A stretch of DNA of 5,138 bases. Origin: Candidatus Bathyarchaeota archaeon. Lineage in GTDB: Archaea; Thermoproteota; Bathyarchaeia; 40CM-2-53-6; RBG-13-38-9. Under the pieces are notes generated by a model that worked only from the letters and a program-made list of their open reading frames with translations, was not told where the DNA came from and did not search any database. The stretch spans positions 1 through 5,138 of the forward strand of contig DAOUZW010000101.1 of assembly GCA_030671315.1 (NCBI GenBank). Reading direction: 5' to 3'. This document shows, one piece after another, positions 1 to 5,138 of this stretch (positions are counted from its first letter, which is position 1; the number at the start of each line of letters is the position of its first letter). The translations under genes were made by a program, and so were the position numbers.

Positions 1-2
1 CA

Positions 3-110
3 AAAGAACTTAAAGATAGATTTGGATTGATAGTGTTTTCATATGAAACTTTACCTGCTGATCCTTCATCCATAGATGAAGCTTTAAACAAATTAATAGC
101 TACTAGCTAG
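3..110 (+). CDS. C-terminal fragment of an unidentified protein (5' end outside window)
   Basis: Frame 3 is open from the window edge to a TAG at 108-110 and gives the last 35 residues of a protein. They include the stretch DRFGLIVFSYETLPADP and end in LNKLIATS. A short hydrophobic strand (GLIVFS) followed by a polar loop and an amphipathic helix suggests the end of a folded alpha/beta domain, but I do not recognise the family. The other two forward frames hit stops within about 30 bases, so this is the only one of them that can hold a gene. The next gene starts 131 bp downstream behind its own possible promoter, so there is no strong reason to place the two in one operon. Confidence 0.55.
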   Translation, partial: KELKDRFGLIVFSYETLPADPSSIDEALNKLIATS

Positions 111-175
111 CACATTTTCAAAAAAAGAACTACACGACAAAACACTAACTCTTAAAATATCACAAAAACAATTGG

Positions 176-183
176 TTTTAAAT
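176..183 (+). promoter_or_regulatory. Possible TATA box upstream of the DUF47 gene
   Basis: The 131-bp gap between the first stop (110) and the TTG at 242 is very AT-rich. The run TTTTAAAT at 176-183 resembles an archaeal box A and would place transcription start near 205, giving a leader of about 35 nt. A second AT-rich candidate (CTTAAAATAT) lies at 151-160. In such AT-rich DNA neither stands out clearly from background. I see nothing else in this gap. Confidence 0.3.
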
Positions 184-241
184 CATAAATGGTACTCCAA
201 ATAATTGTCAAATAATACATCACGATGGAGTTGAAAGTATT

Positions 242-886
242 TTGGAAAACGAAGACACTGCAAAAAGAAGAATTCTCGGTCTCTGTCAAGATAATTCAAG
301 AAATCAAGTGGAAATTATAAGAAAACTTGCTCTTATGATTGATTCCATTACTGATAAGAAGACCACTGAAATGAAAGACATTTACAAAGAAATGCTTAAC
401 ATGATTGATGAGTCAGCAAAATCAAAACTGAATATTCTTGATCAAATAGCATCTTTGGGACCATTTTTAATGAATCGTGAAGATTTTCTCAGATTAACTT
501 TTAGACTTTCCGAAATAACTGACAATATTGAAAGCGTTGCATTCAGACTCATAAGTAGTAAAGAAAAGAAAATCCAAATAGATATGAAATATATGAAAGG
601 CATATCTCTGCTTTCAAGTTTAATCCTTGAAGAATCAACAAAGATGAGAGAAACACTAATGTCACTCACATTTAATCCAACAAAAGCCCTCGAGATGGCC
701 TCTGTTGTTGAAGACATTGAGAGAAAAATCGATAGTGTTCAAAGAGAACTTGAAATCGATATTCTCACAACAAAATTGAATAGCTCTACTCTTCTACTCA
801 AAGACATAATTGAAAGACTTGAGAAGACAGCAGATATTATTATCAGTGTACTAGATCAAATACGAGTACTTGCAGTTTCAACCTAA
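242..886 (+). CDS. DUF47/PhoU-like phosphate-transport regulatory protein
   Basis: This 214-residue, almost wholly alpha-helical, charged protein matches the pattern of the DUF47 (PhoU_div) family, which is PhoU-like and in many archaea and bacteria accompanies the Pit phosphate permease. Visible landmarks are the SEITDNIE segment at residues 90-97, the acidic ExxxD motifs E160-RKI-D164 and E194-KTA-D198, and the final helix LEKTADIIISVLDQIRVL. In PhoU proteins such acidic motifs bind metal clusters. The length is usual for the family, and there is no signal peptide or membrane segment, so it should be cytoplasmic. The start is TTG: the frame has no ATG or GTG between the stop at 179-181 and this codon, and GGAG at 227-230 lies 11 nt upstream. 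The endonuclease gene follows after 16 bp. No permease is in view, so a role in phosphate uptake is inferred from the family only. Confidence 0.75.
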   Translation: MENEDTAKRRILGLCQDNSRNQVEIIRKLALMIDSITDKKTTEMKDIYKEMLNMIDESAKSKLNILDQIASLGPFLMNREDFLRLTFRLSEITDNIESVAFRLISSKEKKIQIDMKYMKGISLLSSLILEESTKMRETLMSLTFNPTKALEMASVVEDIERKIDSVQRELEIDILTTKLNSSTLLLKDIIERLEKTADIIISVLDQIRVLAVST

Positions 887-890
887 TAAT

Positions 891-895
891 GGTGG
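891..895 (+). promoter_or_regulatory. Ribosome binding site that selects the endA ATG start
   Basis: GGTGG sits 7 nt before the ATG at 903 and pairs with the GGTG part of the archaeal anti-Shine-Dalgarno complement (GGAGGTGAT). It lies downstream of the in-frame TTG at 870, which has no comparable motif, so it favours 903 as the true start. Confidence 0.6.
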
Positions 896-902
896 CTCAC
901 AA

Positions 903-1454
903 ATGATTGAAGCAGAACTCATGGGATCCAGACTTGTTGTCTGGAACATAGAAGATGGAATCAAAATTTATGGATCAGGATTCTTTGGAAAACCCGTAGG
1001 AATACCCAAACCTAAACCTGGTCAAAAATTTGAATCACCTCTCATGCTTGACTTAATGGAAGGTATTTATCTCTTTGAGAAGAAGATGTTAAAAATCAGA
1101 AATGCAGCTTCAGGAAAAATAGTCAACAGAAAGTCCCTTCTCAAAATTGCTTGCACCACCTATAAAGAATTTGAGAATGGATACTGTGTCTATAAAGATC
1201 TAAGAGAAAAAGGATATGTTGTCACGCCAGGAATAAAATTTGGAGCCGACTTTGCTGTCTATCAGCATGGCCCTGGAATAGATCATGCCCCATTCATAAT
1301 ATCTGTAATGAAAAGAAAAGATAAGATGGGAACTTTCGATATCGTCTTGGCCGGTCGACTTGCGACCACTGTAAGAAAACAATTCATAATTTCTATACCT
1401 AGAGGTAAATCGAAAGAAAATGATTATCTCGTCTTTAAATGGTTTAGAGCTTAA
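903..1454 (+). CDS. endA: tRNA-intron (splicing) endonuclease, catalytic subunit
   Basis: EndA cleaves precursor tRNAs at both intron borders, at bulge-helix-bulge structures, leaving 2',3'-cyclic phosphate ends. The C-terminal nuclease domain is clear: YKDLREKGYVV, then KFGADFAVYQHGPGIDHAPF, then the ARLATTVRKQFIISI block. The catalytic triad is Tyr120, His128 and Lys159 (numbered from the ATG at 903), matching Tyr115/His125/Lys156 of the Methanocaldococcus jannaschii enzyme from memory. At 183 residues it is close to the usual 170-180 of a single-repeat subunit. An N-terminal domain covers roughly residues 1-85 and carries a GKPVGIPKPKPGQK insertion at 29-42. The ATG at 903 is chosen over the in-frame TTG at 870 because it has a ribosome binding site, avoids overlap with the upstream gene, and the 11 extra residues look unlike the family. 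It follows the DUF47 gene by 16 bp and is probably co-transcribed with it. Confidence 0.93.
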   Translation: MIEAELMGSRLVVWNIEDGIKIYGSGFFGKPVGIPKPKPGQKFESPLMLDLMEGIYLFEKKMLKIRNAASGKIVNRKSLLKIACTTYKEFENGYCVYKDLREKGYVVTPGIKFGADFAVYQHGPGIDHAPFIISVMKRKDKMGTFDIVLAGRLATTVRKQFIISIPRGKSKENDYLVFKWFRA

Positions 1455-1462
1455 GAAATTCA

Positions 1463-1496
1463 GTCATATGACGTGGACTCTATTCTGTATCAGAAT
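1463..1496. repeat. Palindrome and short hairpin between convergent genes
   Basis: The 71-bp gap between the endA stop and the HMG-CoA synthase stop holds a perfect 10-bp palindrome GTCATATGAC (1463-1472). Ten bases later comes a perfect 6-bp stem with a 3-base loop, ATTCTG-TAT-CAGAAT (1482-1496). Neither is followed by a clear T-run on the plus strand; on the minus strand only a TTTT occurs before the stem, near 1520. They could mark a bidirectional transcript end or mRNA 3' processing, but this is inference from position. Short structures like these can also arise by chance in AT-rich DNA. Confidence 0.35.
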
Positions 1497-1525
1497 CGGG
1501 ATTTCATATTCATATACGAAAAGGA

Positions 1526-3040
1526 TTATTTCTTTATGAATGATGGTCGATAGCACGGTCCGTAAATTATCAATCCATCACTCCCTTCATAATCTAAACG
1601 TCTTGTCACACATTCAAGCTCTATTTTGGGTTTCAGCTTGTCAACATCAGCATCAACTATAAACACTTTCCCTTTTTTTAATGTTTTACTATTGAAAATC
1701 TTCTGTTGGCGAGGACATAGTTTTTTCAGTCTTGCTTTGATGGGTAATGTAATTTTATCAAGATTACCTGTGCATTCAAAATTAAGACATCTACTACGTA
1801 CCGGATAATAGACTCTATTACATGAAGAACAGATAATTACATCGATTGATTTTTTGCCTATGGGTTCGATATATCCAACAATTCTAGGATATTCTAATCG
1901 GATTTTTTCTCTTCGTGTTCTCTCTTTTAGATAACCGGCATATGTTTTGAAATCTATCTCTTTCCTGCGTCGAATATAATCTTGAACACCCAGAACAGTT
2001 TTCCGTTTTTTATTAATTTCTTTTCCAACTTTTAGCCACGTTGCAATCGTATATGCTCCTGATCCATAAGAGACAGCTAGAATGTCATCTCCAGCTTTTG
2101 CCTTGTCAAGAATTGTTGCTATTGCTATGGGGGTAGATGCTGCATAGGTGTTTCCTGTTTGCAGAACTGTTAGCCAAGGTTTTACTTTTGTTTCAATATC
2201 TTCTTTAGATATTTTCAGTCTATCTCGGACATTTGGATCACATCCAACTTCAATTTTGGGCTGGACTAAAGCTTTACAGACTTTTAATGGCATATAACCA
2301 GAAGGTTGATGGAAAGTGATATGCTCAAAATCAGATATTTTCATATTAGGATGACGTCTCAATAGCTCTTCCATCGCGCCAATTACTGCATTCGTATAGA
2401 CTTCCACAGTTGTTCTTCCGTGATGTTTGGGTACCAGCATCTCGTCTCTCCTCCAGAAATCAAGAGAGAGAGTAGAATAAGGTGCCATATCTCGTATTGA
2501 CGCAACAAGATTTTTTTTACCTAGAACAAATGCGGCAGCACCAGCTCCAGCGCTATATTCTAAAGCATCTTTTACAGGTGCTTGAGATAAGTCCGATCCG
2601 ATAGCAATACCATAATCTACAATACCAGCTTTTATTTGACTCATGACATAGTTTACTGCTTGCATTCCAGCATTACATGCTCCCTCCAGGTCTGCAACGA
2701 AGACATTTTCTCCAACACCGACAAAAGATGCAACATGTCTTGCTGCAAGACCCACAGCATATGGCTTGGATTCGGTTCCTAATGCAACGGATCCTATTTT
2801 CATAGGATCTATGCCTGACATCGTTATAGCATTCTGAACAGCTTCTGTTGCCAGTGTAGTGGTATCTTCTGAGGAGTTTGCTATAGATTTGTATTGAAGT
2901 AATAATCCATTCCTGATTTTGGATAGAAGTTCTTCAATATCTTTTCTTCTACCTTCACGTTTTCTTACTATAGTTTCTGTTGCTACTCTCTCGAGTGGTA
3001 TACAAACACCATACCCCATTATGCCTACGTCATCAACCAT
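1526..3040 (-). CDS. Hydroxymethylglutaryl-CoA synthase with fused C-terminal DUF35-like zinc-ribbon/OB domain
   Basis: This enzyme condenses acetyl-CoA with acetoacetyl-CoA to HMG-CoA, the second step of the mevalonate route to archaeal isoprenoid lipids. The thiolase-fold core (about residues 1-380) starts with the typical VGIMGYGVCIP. It carries the catalytic Glu90 (GTESKPYAV), the nucleophile Cys122 (DLEGACNAGMQ), His244 (FHQPSGYMP), GNTYAAS at 296-302 and the YGSGA loop at 325-329. Archaeal homologues are about 345-350 residues; this protein has 504. The extra C-terminal part (about 385-504) has cysteines C404, C407, C418 and C423 and ends in RRLDYEGSDGLIIYGPCYRP, which resembles the end of DUF35 proteins. 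Known DUF35 proteins bridge thiolase and HMG-CoA synthase in archaea. The ATG start fits the family N-terminus and has GGGGAT, one mismatch from GGTGAT, 8 nt upstream. No thiolase or reductase gene is in the window. Confidence 0.92.
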   Translation of the reverse strand: MVDDVGIMGYGVCIPLERVATETIVRKREGRRKDIEELLSKIRNGLLLQYKSIANSSEDTTTLATEAVQNAITMSGIDPMKIGSVALGTESKPYAVGLAARHVASFVGVGENVFVADLEGACNAGMQAVNYVMSQIKAGIVDYGIAIGSDLSQAPVKDALEYSAGAGAAAFVLGKKNLVASIRDMAPYSTLSLDFWRRDEMLVPKHHGRTTVEVYTNAVIGAMEELLRRHPNMKISDFEHITFHQPSGYMPLKVCKALVQPKIEVGCDPNVRDRLKISKEDIETKVKPWLTVLQTGNTYAASTPIAIATILDKAKAGDDILAVSYGSGAYTIATWLKVGKEINKKRKTVLGVQDYIRRRKEIDFKTYAGYLKERTRREKIRLEYPRIVGYIEPIGKKSIDVIICSSCNRVYYPVRSRCLNFECTGNLDKITLPIKARLKKLCPRQQKIFNSKTLKKGKVFIVDADVDKLKPKIELECVTRRLDYEGSDGLIIYGPCYRPSFIKK

Positions 3041-3090
3041 GAAGCAAAATCCCCAGCCTGATTGTGGATGTCACCAATCTATCTTGGACG

Positions 3091-3099
3091 CATATAATG
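3091..3099 (-). promoter_or_regulatory. Probable TATA box of the HMG-CoA synthase gene
   Basis: Read on the minus strand the sequence is CATTATATG, preceded by AACAAG. Its centre is about 55 nt upstream of the ATG at 3040. Archaeal spacing (about 26 nt) would put transcription start near 3069 and give a leader of roughly 28 nt that contains the GGGGAT ribosome binding site. The rest of the 287-bp divergent region (3041-3327) holds no confident gene or RNA. Confidence 0.4.
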
Positions 3100-3327
3100 C
3101 TTGTTTTCATGGATTAAATCATATAGATTTTGTTAGATACCATATCGATGAAACAATTCTAAAAATAGAATAATTCAAAAAAAATGATTTGAAGAAAACT
3201 TATTGCCCTTATTCTTTGCTTGATTACAATATCAGACATAAAACATTCCCAATTAAGCCTTTCACCGACATTATTCTGGCAAAAGTTAATAGACTAATGC
3301 AAGAAAGTGTAATAGGGTAGATTTCAA

Positions 3328-3675
3328 TTGAGTGAAAAACATAGCAAATCCATTCCAACTCAAAAATTGACAGGTATGCAAGTTGTTAACTCCAAAGGAG
3401 CGATCATTGGTAGTGTTAAAGATTTGGCAATTAACCCTACAAATAGAGAAGTGTTCTTACTGATCGAAACAAAAGAAGGAGGTAACATAGAAATTTCGTT
3501 GACTGATGTGAGCTCCATAGAGGACGTAATACTTCTGGCTAAATCCGAATCGGAATCACCAACTCCACCTTTGCCAACTCAAGCTACTGCTGCAACTATT
3601 GCATGCAGCACGTGTGGCTCATCTTTACCGGCACATGCAAAGTTTTGTGCTAAATGTGGTTCACATTTGAAATAA
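3328..3675 (+). CDS. PRC-barrel domain protein with C-terminal zinc ribbon
   Basis: The 115-residue protein has two modules. Residues 12-72 form a PRC-barrel, a small beta-barrel known from the photosynthetic reaction-centre H subunit and RimM. Its typical opening is LTGMQVVNSKGAIIGSVKDL, followed by the NREVFLLIET strand. A low-complexity Ser/Pro/Thr/Ala linker (about 73-90) leads to a zinc ribbon, CSTCGSSLPAHAKFCAKCGSHL, with C93, C96, C107 and C110 in CxxC pairs. There is no signal peptide or membrane segment, so it is probably cytoplasmic. Small PRC-barrel proteins are common in archaea, and their function is mostly unknown; adaptor or RNA/protein-binding roles are only a guess. The start is TTG, with GGGTAG 8 nt upstream; the only later ATG (codon 17) would cut off the first strand of the barrel. 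The stop is 19 bp from the end of the convergent phosphorylase gene. Confidence 0.82.
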   Translation: MSEKHSKSIPTQKLTGMQVVNSKGAIIGSVKDLAINPTNREVFLLIETKEGGNIEISLTDVSSIEDVILLAKSESESPTPPLPTQATAATIACSTCGSSLPAHAKFCAKCGSHLK

Positions 3676-3694
3676 CGGCCGCACATGTAGCATT

Positions 3695-4486
3695 TTAGAG
3701 AACCGCATCCTTCAGAGCATTCCAACAATTACATGTAGCTGTTTGGGATATTTTTGGTATGGTTGAAGCAAAAAGTCTCTTTGTTTTTTCTACGTTAGAT
3801 TTCATAACGGTCAATATCTCATCAACACTAACGGGTTTATCTGCCCACACGTCATAATCTGTAACAAGTGCCAAAGACCCATAACAAATCTCCATCTCTC
3901 GAGCAAGCACACATTCAGGATACACAGTCATACCAACTACATCAGCACCCCATTGGCGGAACATGCGACTTTCTGCTCTCGTTGAGAATCTTGGACCTTC
4001 AATACACACATAAGTCCCTCCAGGTTTAATTGCTATGTTTTTTGATTGACCTTCATTCACCAAAAGAGTGTTGAGTTCAGGGCAGAATGGATCCGCCGCA
4101 GAAATATGACACACTTGGCCTCCTTCATAAAACGTACTAGGACGTAACTTGGTTCTATCAATAAATTGATCTAATACTAGAATATCCCCTGGTTTATGTT
4201 TCTCTGAAAGTGAACCACAAGCATTCGATGATAATATCCGTTTAACTCCAAGCTCTTTTAATGCCCAGATATTTGCCCTATAATTTACATTGTGTGCGGG
4301 TAATTGGTGACCACGTCCGTGTCTTGGAAGAAATACAATTTTTCTTTCCAAGTATTTTCCAATTTTTAAAACATCGCTCGTTCTTCCGTATGGAGTTCGA
4401 ACTTTAAGATCACGAACATCTTCTAATAGATCTTGATCGTAAAGTCCTGACCCTCCAATTATCGCTATTTCTGCAGTGGGCTTCAT
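3695..4486 (-). CDS. mtnP: 5'-methylthioadenosine phosphorylase (MTAP, PNP/MTAP family 2)
   Basis: It cleaves 5'-methylthioadenosine, a by-product of polyamine synthesis and other SAM-dependent reactions, with phosphate into adenine and 5-methylthioribose-1-phosphate. The 263-residue length is normal. Visible motifs are GGSGLY at 11-16 (phosphate site), PRHGRGH at 54-60, HNVNYRAN at 65-72, NACGSL at 88-93, EGPRFSTRAES at 163-173, GMT at 185-187, and TDYDVW at 209-214. Asp210 and Asp212 match the pair that selects a 6-amino purine in human MTAP; guanosine/inosine phosphorylases carry Asn there. That favours MTAP over purine nucleoside or methylthioinosine phosphorylase. A C252-N-C254 motif near the C-terminus matches the CxC seen in thermophilic archaeal relatives. 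The ATG has no Shine-Dalgarno and lies about 28 nt from a good TATA box, so the mRNA is probably leaderless. A phosphoribosyltransferase gene is divergent, 146 bp away. Confidence 0.93.
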   Translation of the reverse strand: MKPTAEIAIIGGSGLYDQDLLEDVRDLKVRTPYGRTSDVLKIGKYLERKIVFLPRHGRGHQLPAHNVNYRANIWALKELGVKRILSSNACGSLSEKHKPGDILVLDQFIDRTKLRPSTFYEGGQVCHISAADPFCPELNTLLVNEGQSKNIAIKPGGTYVCIEGPRFSTRAESRMFRQWGADVVGMTVYPECVLAREMEICYGSLALVTDYDVWADKPVSVDEILTVMKSNVEKTKRLFASTIPKISQTATCNCWNALKDAVL

Positions 4487-4510
4487 AGGATCATATTTTC
4501 AGTCACGATC

Positions 4511-4518
4511 TATAAAAG
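4511..4518 (-). promoter_or_regulatory. TATA box of the methylthioadenosine phosphorylase gene
   Basis: On the minus strand the sequence is CTTTTATA, in the context AACTTTTATAGATC. Its centre lies about 28 nt upstream of the ATG at 4486. The usual TATA-to-start distance in archaea is about 26 nt, so transcription should begin at or within a few bases of the start codon. The absence of a Shine-Dalgarno motif before this ATG agrees. Confidence 0.55.
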
Positions 4519-4571
4519 TTCAAGGTACAAATAAAATGATCAAACTATTTCACTCATCAATATAGGAATAC

Positions 4572-4583
4572 TTATTATAATTT
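4572..4583 (+). promoter_or_regulatory. Possible TATA box of the phosphoribosyltransferase gene
   Basis: TTATTATAATTT in the 146-bp divergent region is TATA-like and would start transcription near 4604, leaving a leader of about 29 nt. A second AT-rich candidate near 4606-4617 (TAAATTAAAAAG) would give a leaderless message. I cannot choose between them from sequence alone. Confidence 0.3.
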
Positions 4584-4632
4584 AACTAACTTTGAGACAA
4601 TCTGCGTAAATTAAAAAGAAAATTCCAGTGAG

Positions 4633-5138
4633 ATGGAATTGTCAGAATTCAAATGCGAAGTTATGGATTGGGATAAATTCTATCAGTTATCAAGAATAGC
4701 GGCAAAAAAAATTAGAAAATCAGGCTATAAACCTGATGTTATAATCGGTCTGGCACGAGGAGGCTGGATTTTTTCACGAGTTCTATGTGATTTCCTTGGA
4801 GTAAAAGATCTTTTTAGTCTAAAAGTTGAACATTGGGGTATCACAGCTAGTCCCGATGGCGAAGCAAAAGTTAGACATCCATTATCAATAGATCTTTCTA
4901 ACAAGAAAATCTTGATCGCTGACGATATTACAGACACAGGTGAGAGTATGAAAAAGTCTGTCGAACATCTTAAATCACTTAATCCGGCCGAAATTAAGAC
5001 AGTAACTCTCAGACACATTGAAGGGGCTAAGTTCATCCCTGATTACTTTGGTGAACAGATAAAATGGATATGGGTAATTTTTCCTTGGAACTACGTCGAA
5101 GACCTTTGCAACATTTTACCTAAGGCACTGGTTCTTAG
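4633..5138 (+). CDS. Phosphoribosyltransferase, COG2236-like (C-terminus cut off by window end)
   Basis: This is a type I phosphoribosyltransferase, which joins a free base to PRPP to give a nucleotide. From the ATG at 4633, 168 codons are open and the frame runs off the window edge without a stop. Key segments are PDVIIGLARGGWI (34-46), an early substrate loop, and the PRPP-binding motif ILIADDITDTGES (93-105) with the acidic pair D97/D98. The IKWIWVIFPW segment near 143-152 is typical of the archaeal COG2236 group, often annotated as hypoxanthine or xanthine-guanine phosphoribosyltransferase. The true base cannot be read from the sequence; adenine, hypoxanthine and guanine are all possible. 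The ATG at 4633 is preferred over the one at 4663 because the FKCEVMDWDKFYQL stretch fits the family N-terminus. It is divergent from the methylthioadenosine phosphorylase gene, so they may share regulation and act in base salvage. Most of the protein, probably all but a short tail, is present. Confidence 0.85.
   Translation, partial: MELSEFKCEVMDWDKFYQLSRIAAKKIRKSGYKPDVIIGLARGGWIFSRVLCDFLGVKDLFSLKVEHWGITASPDGEAKVRHPLSIDLSNKKILIADDITDTGESMKKSVEHLKSLNPAEIKTVTLRHIEGAKFIPDYFGEQIKWIWVIFPWNYVEDLCNILPKALVL

Noticed and set aside
225..335. ATG at 225 just upstream of the DUF47 gene
   Set aside because: It is in another frame and reaches a stop after about 30 codons; its GGAG overlap serves better as the ribosome binding site for the TTG at 242.
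442..717. 91-codon minus-strand open frame inside the DUF47 gene
   Set aside because: It lies wholly antisense to a well-supported gene and shows no recognisable domain; the hydrophobic look comes from the reverse of a charged helical coding sequence.
870..902. Upstream TTG start for endA (adds 11 residues and overlaps the DUF47 gene by 17 bp)
   Set aside because: It has no ribosome binding site, while the ATG at 903 has GGTGG at proper spacing and gives a family-like N-terminus.
3174..3327. Search for a tRNA or small RNA in the gap before the PRC-barrel gene
   Set aside because: No cloverleaf, GGTTCRA-like arm or paired boxes are visible; only a weak TATA-like stretch (3284-3292) stands out.
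3676..3694. CGGCCG palindrome and ACATGT in the 19-bp convergent gap as a terminator
   Set aside because: The palindromes are only 6 bp with no T-run on either strand; nothing supports termination beyond position.
4495..4560. Box C/D-like RNA on the minus strand (TTGATGAG near 4550 and CTGA near 4501)
   Set aside because: The C box breaks the RUGAUGA consensus, no terminal stem is visible, and the stretch contains the phosphorylase TATA box.
4725..5036. 103-codon minus-strand open frame at the right end
   Set aside because: It is antisense to the phosphoribosyltransferase, whose PRPP motif is unmistakable on the plus strand.

Overview
The window is AT-rich archaeal chromosomal DNA carrying housekeeping and metabolic genes. 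The archaeal signature comes from a tRNA-intron endonuclease, an archaeal-type HMG-CoA synthase of the mevalonate pathway, a PRC-barrel/zinc-ribbon protein, TATA-like promoter boxes, a probably leaderless gene and TTG starts supported by context. A lysine-rich insertion in the endonuclease, similar in place to the crenarchaeal loop, points to the TACK group. Nitrososphaerota (Thaumarchaeota) or a relative is my best guess, but no marker gene here settles it.

Layout: (a) 3-110 (+) is the last 35 codons of an unidentified gene. (b) 242-886 (+) encodes a DUF47/PhoU-like helical protein, followed after 16 bp by the tRNA splicing endonuclease endA (903-1454, +); the two look co-transcribed. (c) Facing them, 3040-1526 (-) encodes a 504-residue HMG-CoA synthase whose C-terminal third is a DUF35-like zinc-ribbon/OB domain. 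(d) 3041-3327 is a divergent intergenic region holding the probable HMG-CoA synthase promoter and at most one doubtful 44-codon ORF. (e) 3328-3675 (+) encodes a PRC-barrel protein with a C-terminal zinc ribbon. It converges, with a 19-bp gap, on 4486-3695 (-), which encodes 5'-methylthioadenosine phosphorylase. (f) Divergent from that gene, 4633 to the window edge (+) encodes a phosphoribosyltransferase that is cut off at its C-terminus.

Functional links: the phosphorylase releases a free base (adenine) from methylthioadenosine, and the divergent phosphoribosyltransferase belongs to a family that can convert free bases to nucleotides, so the pair may form a small purine-salvage unit. The HMG-CoA synthase fusion is the most interesting item. 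In other archaea DUF35 is a separate protein that holds acetoacetyl-CoA thiolase and HMG-CoA synthase together, and here it appears built into the synthase. I found no tRNA, rRNA, CRISPR, insertion sequence or phage signal, and no evidence of an undescribed multi-gene system.
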